Source of the DNA: Clostridia bacterium
Lineage (GTDB): Bacteria; Bacillota_A; Clostridia; Christensenellales; Aristaeellaceae
Direction of reading: 5' to 3'
Length of the DNA stretch: 17,199 nucleotides
Assembly: GCA_017432405.1 (NCBI GenBank)
Contig: JAFRJF010000250.1
Location: 1 to 17,199 of the forward strand
Part shown: in pieces, positions 6,720-13,620 of the stretch
How the letters are laid out: each line of letters begins with the position of its first letter
Numbering within the stretch: the stretch's first letter is position 1
Made by a program: the position numbers and the translations under genes
The notes under the pieces: generated by a model
What the model saw: only the letters and a program-made list of their open reading frames with translations
Databases searched by the model: none
What the model was told of the DNA's origin: nothing

Positions 6720-7625
6720 TCATTGGGGCAGCGTCATCACGATGTCCTCCCGGCGGACCCGGCGCCAGTCGAAGTCCGCCGCCAGCTCCCGGGGCGAAAC
6801 CGGCTCCCAGCGGTCGATCAGGCCGCAGCGCCAGGCCAGCAGCCCGATCACCTTCTCCGGCGGCCAGGCCTTGCGCAGCTGCCCCAGGTCCAGGTCCCTG
6901 TCCCGCTTGCTCAGCCGCCGCCCGTCGACGGACAGCAGCATGGGCACGTGGACAAAGGACGGCGGCGTCAGCCCCAGCACATTATACAGCCACAGCTGCA
7001 CCGGGGTAGAGGTCAGCAAATCTCGCCCCCGCACCACCTCGGTCACCCCGCAGGCGGCGTCGTCCACCACCACCGCCAGCTGGTAGGCCGCCACGCCGTC
7101 CGCCCGGCGGACGATGAAGTCGCCCCACTCCCGCTGCAGCGAAAGCGCTTGGGGGCCCTGCAGGCCGTCCGTAAACGCCACCGTCCCGTCGGGGACCCGC
7201 ACCCGCAGGCAGCGCGTGGGCGGCCTCAAGGCCCGCTCTTCCGCTGTCAGGTTCCGGCAGGTGCCCGCGTAGATGATCCGCCCGTCCGAGGCGTGGGGGG
7301 CAGATGCGGCGTGGAGCTGGTCCCGGGAGCAGTAGCAGGGATAGAGCAGGCCCATCTGCCCAAGCCGCTCCAGCGCGGCCTCGTAGGCATCCCCCCTGCG
7401 GCTCTGGTCCTCGGCCCGCTCGTCCCAGTCCAGCCCCAGCCATTTGAAGTCGTCCAGTATGGCCTCCACAAAGGCCGGCCTGCTGCGGGCCGGGTCCAGG
7501 TCCTCCACCCGCAGCACGATCTGGCCGCCCCTGGACTTCGCCGACAGCCAGGCCAGCAGCGCCGAGAACACGTTTCCCAGGTGCATCCGCCCGCTGGGGC
7601 TGGGCGCGAATCGCCCGCGTACCAT
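6720..7625 (-). CDS. gluQ: Glutamyl-Q tRNA(Asp) synthetase
   Basis: GluQ is a truncated paralogue of GluRS that attaches glutamate to the queuosine base at the wobble position of tRNA-Asp. The 301-residue product has only the catalytic core, without the anticodon-binding domain, which separates it from GltX. The HIGH-like signature is in FAPSPSGRMHLGN (6-18) and the KMSKS-like one is RLSKRD (Lys240). The zinc site of the family is complete: Cys97, Cys99, Tyr119 and Cys123 (CYC and YAGTC). The start is the ATG at 7625, with AGGAGG 8 bases upstream and the protein beginning right at the first family motif; an upstream in-frame extension to 7694 crosses the promoter. It predicts that the host makes queuosine. 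Confidence 0.93.
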   Translation of the reverse strand: MVRGRFAPSPSGRMHLGNVFSALLAWLSAKSRGGQIVLRVEDLDPARSRPAFVEAILDDFKWLGLDWDERAEDQSRRGDAYEAALERLGQMGLLYPCYCSRDQLHAASAPHASDGRIIYAGTCRNLTAEERALRPPTRCLRVRVPDGTVAFTDGLQGPQALSLQREWGDFIVRRADGVAAYQLAVVVDDAACGVTEVVRGRDLLTSTPVQLWLYNVLGLTPPSFVHVPMLLSVDGRRLSKRDRDLDLGQLRKAWPPEKVIGLLAWRCGLIDRWEPVSPRELAADFDWRRVRREDIVMTLPQ

Positions 7626-7652
7626 GCGCGTCACCTCCTGTCGCATGGGTAC

Positions 7653-7681
7653 ATTATACACGATAACCCGCACGCACGCAA
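7653..7681 (-). promoter_or_regulatory. Sigma-A promoter of gluQ
   Basis: Minus-strand TTGCGT (7676-7681) and TATAAT (7653-7658) are separated by 17 bases. The predicted start near 7646 leaves a leader of about 20 bases that contains the AGGAGG site. It faces away from the promoter at 7769-7797, so the 242-base gap 7626-7867 is a divergent promoter region. Confidence 0.7.
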
Positions 7682-7768
7682 ACCGTCCCCACATCCCACG
7701 GCGGCGATAAGCGCCGGTAAACGGCCTGCGGCGGTAGAGCCAAAACCGCGGATTGCGCTCTTACCGGC

Positions 7769-7797
7769 TTGACAAAAGGCACGCCTACAGATATACT
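7769..7797 (+). promoter_or_regulatory. Sigma-A promoter of the sugar-oxidation operon
   Basis: TTGACA at 7769-7774 and TATACT at 7792-7797 are separated by exactly 17 bases, close to consensus. Transcription should start near 7804. The leader of about 70 bases is AT-rich and holds a weak inverted repeat ATACA-N10-TGTAT (7813-7832) just downstream of the predicted start, a possible repressor site. No regulator gene is in the neighbourhood. Confidence 0.85.
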
Positions 7798-7873
7798 AAT
7801 AATTGCCATTTAATACATTATTCACATTGTATCAACCCGACGACACGATGTAATTTGAAAGGAATGCGTGCCT

Positions 7874-8890
7874 GTGAAATACCGTTTCCTGACGGGCAGC
7901 TATGCAAAGCGGGAGCAGCCCGGCATCTGCCGCGTCGCCTTTGACCCGGAGGTCGGCTTCACACTGGAGGCGGCGGGAACCGGTTACCTCAATCCCAGCT
8001 TCGTGCTGCCGCACCCCAACGGGCGCTTCCTCTACGCGGTGGAGGAGGCGGATTCGGGAAGCGTCTGTGCCCGTGCGCTGGACGGCGGCCTGTCGAAGCA
8101 GGCGGAGGGCCTCTCCACCCAGGGCGCTTCGCCTTGCCACCTGGCCCTGTCCGGGGATTTGCGCCGCCTGTACGCCGCCAACTACTCCAGCGGTAGCCTC
8201 GCGGCCTTCGCGCTGGACGCTGCGGGAAACCTCGCCGGACGGACGGATGTCGTGCGACACGTCGGCTCCGGGCCGAATCACCAGCGCCAGGAGGCCGCCC
8301 ACGTACACTGCGCGATGGCGCTGGACGGGTTTGTGTACGTCTGTGACCTGGGCGTCGATGCCATATTCGTCTACCGGGACGGGGACGGCGGGCTGCGGGA
8401 GGTCGACCGCATCCCCATGCCCCCGGGCAGCGGGCCGAGACACCTGGCCCACAGTCCCAGACATCCGAATTGGCTCTATTGCGTGGCGGAGCTGGGCAGC
8501 GCCGTCTATGCGCTGAAGCGGGCGGCGACGCGCTTACGCATCGATCATTCCGTCTCCATACTCCCCAAGGACTTCGACGGGGAAAACATCGCCGCTGCCA
8601 TCCACATCACCGACGACGGCACGCTGCTGCTGGCCTCCAACCGGGGCCACGACAGCATCGCCGTCATCCCCCTGGGCTCGGAGGGAAGGCTCGGCGCGCC
8701 GGTGCTCTCCCCATGCGTTGCACAGCCGCGGGACTTCCTGATCTGCGGCGCGCATGTGCTGGCCGCCAGCCAGCGCGATTCCGTCATCCGCGCCTACCGC
8801 CTGGACCGCGTCACCCTGCGTCTGGAGGACACCGGCATGGCCCTGGAAATCGGCTGCCCGGTATGCCTCTGCCCGCTTGATCCGCAATAA
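7874..8890 (+). CDS. Lactonase-family beta-propeller protein (6-phosphogluconolactonase-like)
   Basis: The product (338 residues) is a seven-bladed beta-propeller lactonase of the Pgl/YkgB family, which hydrolyses sugar-acid lactones. Family signatures appear in order: a RQEAAHVH segment (138-145, metal/lactone site), GPRHLAHSP (187-195), VAELGSAVY, the AAAIHITDDGTLLLASNRG block (Asn256, Arg257) and PRDFLI. No signal peptide is present, so it is cytoplasmic. The start is GTG at 7874, which places AAAGGA at a normal distance; GTG at 7868 is also in frame but too close. It is the first gene of the operon. Because the following genes are a sugar-acid dehydratase and dehydrogenases, I infer it opens an unphosphorylated aldonolactone rather than 6-phosphogluconolactone; no pentose-phosphate gene is nearby. 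Confidence 0.88.
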   Translation: MKYRFLTGSYAKREQPGICRVAFDPEVGFTLEAAGTGYLNPSFVLPHPNGRFLYAVEEADSGSVCARALDGGLSKQAEGLSTQGASPCHLALSGDLRRLYAANYSSGSLAAFALDAAGNLAGRTDVVRHVGSGPNHQRQEAAHVHCAMALDGFVYVCDLGVDAIFVYRDGDGGLREVDRIPMPPGSGPRHLAHSPRHPNWLYCVAELGSAVYALKRAATRLRIDHSVSILPKDFDGENIAAAIHITDDGTLLLASNRGHDSIAVIPLGSEGRLGAPVLSPCVAQPRDFLICGAHVLAASQRDSVIRAYRLDRVTLRLEDTGMALEIGCPVCLCPLDPQ

Positions 8891-8908
8891 ATTACGAGGA
8901 GAATCGCC

Positions 8909-10267
8909 ATGGAAAACATCATCGCCGAAGGGGTCAACCGCAATTCCTTTCCCAGCCAGCTGCGCATCACCGACATACGATTTACCGACGTGGTAGGCGC
9001 GCCGATGCACTGCACCCTGATGAAGATATACACCAACCAGGGCATCGTGGGGCTGGGCGAGGTGCGCGACGGCGGCAATCGGGTCTACGCCGAGATGCTC
9101 AAGAGCCGACTGCTGGGCGAAAACCCCTGCAACGTGGAAAAGCTGTTCCGCCGCATCCGGCAATTTGGCGGCCCCGCCCGCCAGGGCGGCGGCGTCTGCG
9201 GCGTGGAGGTGGCCCTGTGGGACCTGGCCGGCAAGGCCTACGGCGTGCCGGTATACCAGATGCTGGGCGGCAGGTACCGCGACAGGATTCGCATCTACTG
9301 CGACACCGACGTGGAGGGCAAGCACACCGGCAGGGACATGGGCAAGGCGCTGAAGGCCCGCATGGACAAGGGCTTCACCTTCCTGAAGATGGACCTGGGC
9401 CTGGGCATACTGAAGGGCGAGCCGGGCACAGTCTGCGCCCCGCTGGGGCTGATGGACGAGATGAACGCCCTTGAGCAGATGGCCTGGGCCTCCAGCGCAG
9501 GGCCGGCTGACAGGCGGGCGCTGCGCAACCGGGCCTATGACATGTTCAACGTGCCCCACCCGTTCACCGGCATCCACGTGACGGAGAAGGGCCTGGACGT
9601 GCTGGAGCAATACGTGAAGGATGTGCGGGACGTGATCGGCTATGAAATCCCGCTGGCCATCGATCACTTCGGCCACATCTGCGTGGAGGATTGCATCCGC
9701 CTCTGCCGCCGCATCGAAAAATACAACATCGCCTGGGCCGAGGACATGATTCCCTGGCAGTATACCGACCAGTACGCGCGGCTGAGCGAGGCGACCACCG
9801 TGCCGATCTGCACCGGCGAGGACATCTTCCTGGCCGAGGGCTTCGAGCCGCTGCTGACCCGCCGGGCCGTGAGCGTCATCCATCCGGACATACTCACCTC
9901 CGGCGGCATCCTGGAAAACAAGAAGATCGGCGACCTGGCCCAGCGCTATGGCGTGGCGATGGCCGTACACATGGCGGAGAGCCCGGTTTCGGCCTATGCC
10001 TGCGTGCACAGCGTGGCGGCGACGGAGAACTTCTACGTGCTGGAAAACCACTCCGTGGACGTGCCCTGGTGGGACGACATGGTGCTCGGCGCGCCGAAGA
10101 AGATCGTGGAGGACGGCTTTATCGCCGTTCCGGACAAGCCTGGCCTGGGCGTGGACGACTACAACGACGAGGTGATTCGCGAGCACCTGCATCCGGACTA
10201 TCCCGAGCTGTGGGCCGAAACCAGCCGCTGGGACGACGTGTATTCCCACGACCGGCTGTGGAGCTGA
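8909..10267 (+). CDS. Enolase-superfamily (mandelate racemase/MLE-type) sugar-acid dehydratase
   Basis: The 452-residue protein has the N-terminal capping domain (about 20-120) and the barrel of the mandelate-racemase subgroup. Metal ligands are Asp252 (IDHFGH), Glu278 (WAEDMIPW) and Glu304 (CTGEDIF). The His-Asp dyad is His354 (VHMAESP) with Asp327 (HPDILTSGG). On the second strand the usual Lys-x-Lys is Lys160-x-Asp162 (LKMDLG). About 90 residues separate that strand from Asp252, far more than in mandelate racemase, giving a long active-site loop as in mannonate- or galactonate-type dehydratases. Such enzymes remove water from aldonates to give 2-keto-3-deoxy acids. The substrate cannot be read from sequence. 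GAGGAG lies 7 bases before the ATG, 18 bases after the lactonase. Confidence 0.88.
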   Translation: MENIIAEGVNRNSFPSQLRITDIRFTDVVGAPMHCTLMKIYTNQGIVGLGEVRDGGNRVYAEMLKSRLLGENPCNVEKLFRRIRQFGGPARQGGGVCGVEVALWDLAGKAYGVPVYQMLGGRYRDRIRIYCDTDVEGKHTGRDMGKALKARMDKGFTFLKMDLGLGILKGEPGTVCAPLGLMDEMNALEQMAWASSAGPADRRALRNRAYDMFNVPHPFTGIHVTEKGLDVLEQYVKDVRDVIGYEIPLAIDHFGHICVEDCIRLCRRIEKYNIAWAEDMIPWQYTDQYARLSEATTVPICTGEDIFLAEGFEPLLTRRAVSVIHPDILTSGGILENKKIGDLAQRYGVAMAVHMAESPVSAYACVHSVAATENFYVLENHSVDVPWWDDMVLGAPKKIVEDGFIAVPDKPGLGVDDYNDEVIREHLHPDYPELWAETSRWDDVYSHDRLWS

Positions 10268-10280
10268 CGGAGGCGACAAG

Positions 10281-10994
10281 GTGAAGGACATTGTTATTTT
10301 GACGGACGATCGCCTGGCAGAGGCCCGACAGGTGCGCGACGCCCTGATCGAACAGGGCTGGCGCGTGGAAACGGTCCCAAGGGCGATCTGCCTGTGGGAC
10401 GAGGCAGCGCTCTCGGCCTGGGCCGCGCCCTTTTCCGGTGAAATCGCCGGCGTGATTCACCCCGCGCCGACGCCCATACTCGGCGCCGTCGAAGCCGTCT
10501 CAGAGGCGCAATGGCGCCGCGCAACCGACGAGGGCCCCATGGCCGCCTGGTGCGTGACGAAGGTATTCTGCGACCGGATGAAGGCCAGCGGCGGGGGCAG
10601 CATGATCTACCTGAACAGCATCCACGCCGAAAAGCCCGTGGGCCACGGCGCGCTGTTCAGCATGGGCTGCGCCGCCGCGCAGATGCTCTGCAAGGAGGTC
10701 AACCAGGATTACGGCGAATTTGGCGTGCGCGCCTTCTTCATCCAGAAGGGCATTACCGAGAGCGACCCGGACGCCAAAAGCCCGGTATCCAACCTGTACT
10801 ATGGCGTGGACCTGCGCTACCCGGCCCGCAGGCTGCCGGAGGCCGGTTACCTGAATAGCCTGGTGGCATTCCTGCTGACGCCGGGAGCGGCGGCGCTGTC
10901 GGGCAGCGACCTGATGGCCGACGGCGGCATGGTCCAGTACTACACCCACCGCCGCCAGGTAGAAGGGAGGCACTACTATGGATGGCCAAAGTGA
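10281..10994 (+). CDS. Degenerate short-chain dehydrogenase (SDR) homologue lacking catalytic Tyr and Lys
   Basis: The 237-residue product keeps an SDR outline but not its chemistry. It can be aligned with the next gene around SIHAEKPVGHG (SIHGKRPTGFD in the neighbour). The catalytic Ser is kept (Ser113), while the Tyr-x-x-x-Lys pair is Phe126 and Cys130 (FSMGC). The N-terminus (IVILTDDRLAEARQVRDAL) lacks the TGxxxGxG nucleotide-binding motif, and the NNAG motif is replaced by HPAPTP. The C-terminal SGSDLMADGGMVQYYTH resembles the SDR end that shapes the substrate pocket. It is probably not an active oxidoreductase but a structural or regulatory partner of the second SDR. The GTG start has GGAGG 7 bases upstream. 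The frame is intact and the end overlaps the next gene by 17 bases, so it is not a pseudogene. Confidence 0.82.
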   Translation: MKDIVILTDDRLAEARQVRDALIEQGWRVETVPRAICLWDEAALSAWAAPFSGEIAGVIHPAPTPILGAVEAVSEAQWRRATDEGPMAAWCVTKVFCDRMKASGGGSMIYLNSIHAEKPVGHGALFSMGCAAAQMLCKEVNQDYGEFGVRAFFIQKGITESDPDAKSPVSNLYYGVDLRYPARRLPEAGYLNSLVAFLLTPGAAALSGSDLMADGGMVQYYTHRRQVEGRHYYGWPK

Positions 10995-11742
10995 CGCGCG
11001 GGTCGCCCTTGTGACCGGAGGCGGCAAGGGCGTCGGCGCAGGCGTCGTGAAGGTGATGGCGGAGAGGGGCGTGCGCTGCTGCATCAACTGCAACGCCAAC
11101 CCCGCCATGGCGGAGCAGACGCGCAAGGCCGTGGAGGCCGCGGGCGGCGAGGCCTTCGTGTATCGGGCGGACGTTACCGACGCGATCCAGCTTCAAGCCA
11201 TGGTGGACGCCGTCATCGACAGATGGGGCCGGCTGGACATCCTGGTCAACAACGCCGCCATGCAGCTGAACCGCTTCATCGACCAATACGACTACGCCAC
11301 GCTCCAGCGGCTGTGGGAGATCAACATCGGCGGCTATTTTCACGCCGCGCGGGTGTGCCTGCCCCACCTGCGAAAGAGCCCCTGCGGGCGCATCGTAAAC
11401 ATCTGCAGCATCCATGGCAAGCGGCCCACCGGGTTTGACGCGGGCTACGCCATGACCAAGGGCGCGATCCGCATGTTCACGCGGGAGCTTGCGCTGGAGC
11501 TGTATGCCGAGGGCATCACCGTGAACGCGGTGGACCTGGGCGGCTGCCGGATCGAGTTCAAGACGGGCAACGCGCCGATCAGCGCCTTCAACCCGCTGGA
11601 TTGCCACAACCCGGGCCTGATGGCGCCGCGCATGGTGACGCCCAGGGACGTGGGCGAGCTGGTGTGGTTCCTGTGCGGCCCGGAGGCGGCCGCCATCACC
11701 GGCGACGGCATACGGGTGGACAAGGGGCTGATCCTTGTCTGA
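10978..11742 (+). CDS. Short-chain dehydrogenase/reductase (classical SDR)
   Basis: This 254-residue protein is a complete classical SDR using NAD(P)H. The Rossmann glycine motif is TGGGKGVG (13-20), followed by NNAA (91-94), catalytic Asn116 (WEINIGG), Ser144, Tyr157 and Lys161 (YAMTK). Residues 35-42 (CINCNANP) end the second strand with Asn rather than Asp or Arg, so cofactor preference is unclear. In this operon it should oxidise an aldose to a lactone or a hydroxyl of a keto-deoxy acid; which one is inference. AGGGAGG lies 7 bases before its ATG, inside the coding end of the degenerate SDR, so the two are co-translated. The pair probably arose by tandem duplication and may form a heteromer. 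Confidence 0.93.
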   Translation: MDGQSDARVALVTGGGKGVGAGVVKVMAERGVRCCINCNANPAMAEQTRKAVEAAGGEAFVYRADVTDAIQLQAMVDAVIDRWGRLDILVNNAAMQLNRFIDQYDYATLQRLWEINIGGYFHAARVCLPHLRKSPCGRIVNICSIHGKRPTGFDAGYAMTKGAIRMFTRELALELYAEGITVNAVDLGGCRIEFKTGNAPISAFNPLDCHNPGLMAPRMVTPRDVGELVWFLCGPEAAAITGDGIRVDKGLILV

Positions 11743-11751
11743 ACGGGTGTC

Positions 11752-11794
11752 CGACTACTGATTTATCGAGCAAAGCGCGATAAATCAGTAGTCG
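11752..11794. repeat. Hairpin element, copy 1 (within the sugar operon)
   Basis: Perfect 17-base arms at 11752-11768 and 11778-11794 flank a short partly paired loop. The core CTGATTTATCG is shared with the hairpin at 13575-13615. It begins 10 bases after the SDR stop codon and lies 46 bases before the next ATG. There is no T-run after it, so it is more likely a dispersed palindromic element or a transcript-processing site than a terminator. Confidence 0.8.
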
Positions 11795-11839
11795 CAAGAG
11801 TAAACCGCTACCTGAATGACCTGATACGGAGGTATCCAA

Positions 11840-12742
11840 ATGTTTTTCAACGATCCTGAAACCATCATTCGACTGACACCGGAATGGACCGGGGAGCGGC
11901 TGCCGGACGGCCGCCCCAAGGTCAGCCAGGACCTGCTCAGGCGGATGCGGAAGATTACCTTCGAGGAGGCTTGGGGGCCCCTTTGGAACATGGGCTATCG
12001 AAACAACTGGGAGTGCGATTTCAAGATGACCCATGGCGGCAGCATTCTCGTGGGCCGCGCTGTGACCGCCGTTATGATGCCCTTCCGGCCGGATCTCGAC
12101 AAGGCCCTTCGCCAGATCGGCGAGAAGGAGGAGGGCTACAGGGGCTTCTACAACCAATGGGTGATCGATTCGCTGATGGAAGACGACGTGGTAGTCGTGG
12201 ACCTGTACGACAAGATCATCGAGGGCACCTATGTGGGGGGCAACCTGTCCACCGCCATCCGCACGCGCACCGGGCAGGGCGGCGCGGTGATCTGGGGCGG
12301 CGTGCGGGATCTGCAGCAGATCGTGAAGATCGACGGGCTGCAGATCTACTATCGCGGCGTGGACCCCACCGGCATCGGCAACTGCGTGATGACCAGCTAC
12401 AACATGCCCTGCCGCATCGGCCGGGCGGTGTGCATGCCTGGCGACGTTGTGCTGGGCACGATCAGCGGCGTGATCTTCATTCCCGCCCAGCACGCCGAGA
12501 AGGTCGTGGTGAACGCCGAGAAATCCCACGTGCGGGACATCTTCGGCTTCGACCGGCTCCAGAACCGGAAATACACCACCGCGCAGATCGATGCCCGCTG
12601 GACCCTGCCGATGATGGAGGACTTCCTGCGCTGGTTTGAAACCGACCCCCGCGCGGAGGAATACCGTCACCTCACCTGGGAGGAGGAGCTGGAGGATGCC
12701 CGCCAGGTAGACGTGGACGCCGCGCCGCAGGTGCGGCTGTAA
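11840..12742 (+). CDS. RraA-like protein, possible pyruvate-type aldolase
   Basis: The family includes RraA (RNase E inhibitor) and class II pyruvate aldolases such as HMG/CHA aldolase; older annotations call it dimethylmenaquinone methyltransferase. The central domain (about 65-225) has GGNLSTAIRTRTGQGGAVIWGG followed by Arg156-Asp157, the pair that binds pyruvate and metal in the aldolases. The product is 300 residues, against roughly 160-230 for most relatives, with a roughly 65-residue N-terminal and a 65-residue acidic C-terminal extension. RNase E inhibition is unlikely in this phylum. Given the upstream dehydratase, I infer cleavage of a 2-keto-3-deoxy acid to pyruvate and an aldehyde. 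GGAGG lies 7 bases before the ATG. Confidence 0.8.
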   Translation: MFFNDPETIIRLTPEWTGERLPDGRPKVSQDLLRRMRKITFEEAWGPLWNMGYRNNWECDFKMTHGGSILVGRAVTAVMMPFRPDLDKALRQIGEKEEGYRGFYNQWVIDSLMEDDVVVVDLYDKIIEGTYVGGNLSTAIRTRTGQGGAVIWGGVRDLQQIVKIDGLQIYYRGVDPTGIGNCVMTSYNMPCRIGRAVCMPGDVVLGTISGVIFIPAQHAEKVVVNAEKSHVRDIFGFDRLQNRKYTTAQIDARWTLPMMEDFLRWFETDPRAEEYRHLTWEEELEDARQVDVDAAPQVRL

Positions 12743-12768
12743 ACGCAACAAACAAAGGAAGTGTCCCC

Positions 12769-13185
12769 ATGAGCCCTTATGTAAAAAAGATACAATACTA
12801 TGAGACCGACATGATGGGCATCGCCCACCACGCCAACTACATTCGCTGGATGGAGGAGGCGCGGATCGACTTTATGGACCAGATGGGTTTTCCCTATGCC
12901 CGGATGGAGGCGGAGGGCATCATCTCGCCGGTGCGCGCGGTGTCCTGCCAGTACAAGAGGCCCTGCACCTTCGGCGACACGCTGAATATCGCGGTGGCCG
13001 TGGACGGCTACAACGGCGTGGTGCTGACCCTGCGCTATGACATGACCAACGAAAAAAGCGGCGAGCTGGTCTGCCAGGCCAAATCCGAGCACGTGTTCAT
13101 GCGCCGGGGCGGCGGCCTTCTGCGGATGAAGCGGGATATGCCCGAATTCAGCGCGGCCCTGGAAGGGATGTGTCCGAAGCCATGA
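12769..13185 (+). CDS. Acyl-CoA thioesterase, 4HBT/YbgC hotdog family
   Basis: The 138-residue protein is a single hotdog domain. The family active-site segment is YYETDMMGIAHHANYIRWME, with the catalytic Asp14 in the position used by 4-hydroxybenzoyl-CoA thioesterase and YbgC/FadM proteins, at the start of the long central helix. It should hydrolyse an acyl- or aryl-CoA thioester; the acyl group cannot be predicted. AAAGGAAG lies about 8 bases before the ATG, and the gene starts 26 bases after the RraA-like gene with no terminator between them. Its stop overlaps the next start as ATGA. None of the five upstream genes needs CoA, so it may be a passenger of the operon. Confidence 0.9.
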   Translation: MSPYVKKIQYYETDMMGIAHHANYIRWMEEARIDFMDQMGFPYARMEAEGIISPVRAVSCQYKRPCTFGDTLNIAVAVDGYNGVVLTLRYDMTNEKSGELVCQAKSEHVFMRRGGGLLRMKRDMPEFSAALEGMCPKP

Positions 13186-13409
13186 CCCTCACCCCCTGGT
13201 ACGACTACAGCTACCTGCCCTGCCAGTTCTGCGTGGGCAAGAACCACTGCGCCCAGTGCGGCGAGGAGATCCGGCAGGCCCTGTTGAACATGGAGGGCGT
13301 GGAAGGCGCGGAGATGGACGTCCCCGCCCGAAGGCTGCGCCTGACGCTGGAGGGCGTCGCCCCCGACGATATCATCGACCAGGCCGACGCGCTGGGCTTA
13401 TTTCTGTAA
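13182..13409 (+). CDS. Small HMA-like metal-binding protein with two CxxC motifs
   Basis: The 75-residue protein looks like a heavy-metal-associated (ferredoxin-like) domain. NHCAQCGEEIRQALLNMEGV matches the HMA loop and first helix, so Cys23 and Cys26 are the usual metal pair. An extra CxxC (Cys14, Cys17) precedes it, making a four-cysteine site that could bind zinc instead of acting as a copper chaperone. The remaining strands (AEMDVPARRLRLTL) and the final helix (DDIIDQADALG) fit the fold. The ATG at 13182 overlaps the thioesterase stop (ATGA); a GTG at 13170 is in frame but badly spaced from any ribosome binding site. The stop codon abuts the terminator at 13409. Partner and metal are unknown. 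Confidence 0.8.
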   Translation: MTLTPWYDYSYLPCQFCVGKNHCAQCGEEIRQALLNMEGVEGAEMDVPARRLRLTLEGVAPDDIIDQADALGLFL

Positions 13410-13448
13410 AACCATAACCCCCGGCAGAAATGCCGGGGGTTATGGTTT
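13409..13448 (+). terminator. Intrinsic-type terminator of the plus-strand operon
   Basis: An 18-bp perfect stem (13409-13426 with 13431-13448) is closed by a GAAA tetraloop. The stem is GC-rich near the loop and ends in TTT on the plus strand and TTT/TTTA on the minus strand. It begins at the last base of the HMA stop codon. It could work in both directions. Confidence 0.85.
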
Positions 13449-13466
13449 AAGAAGGAGGGGGTTTTG

Positions 13467-13520
13467 ATGAAGAGTATCTATGTCAACGATGGCGTTCTGC
13501 CTTCGATGGTGGTAGTATAA
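13467..13520 (+). other. 17-codon mini-ORF with a strong ribosome binding site
   Basis: GAAGGAGGGGG is followed, after a TTTTG spacer, by an ATG frame of 17 codons (MKSIYVNDGVLPSMVVV) and TAA. It lies directly after the operon terminator. I do not recognise the peptide. It could be the 5' remnant of a deleted gene, a leader peptide without a downstream gene (the next gene is on the opposite strand), or chance. No promoter is evident. Confidence 0.25.
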
Positions 13521-13574
13521 AGCCTCTCCCTGAAATGAGCCTTAAATGGAGTGTTAACTGTTTATATCGCACAA

Positions 13575-13615
13575 AACTTCTGATTTATCGAGCTGGGCTC
13601 GATAAATCAGAAGTT
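13575..13615. repeat. Hairpin element, copy 2 (downstream of egsA)
   Basis: Perfect 19-base arms at 13575-13593 and 13597-13615 enclose a 3-base loop. The core CTGATTTATCGAG is shared with copy 1 at 11752-11794. Relative to copy 1, two paired positions have changed on both arms together, so pairing is kept. It starts 5 bases after the egsA stop on the minus strand, where it is followed by TTTTG, so it may also serve as that gene's terminator. Confidence 0.8.
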
Positions 13616-13620
13616 ATCTT

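Noticed and set aside
7713..7768. GCCGGTAA...TTACCGGC inverted repeat in the divergent promoter region
   Set aside because: The 8-base arms are 40 bases apart and the intervening GC-rich sequence shows no consistent fold; too weak to call.
8534..10291. 585-codon minus-strand open frame opposite the lactonase and dehydratase genes
   Set aside because: Its product is His/Val/Ala-rich low complexity and it covers two genes with clear catalytic motifs on the other strand.
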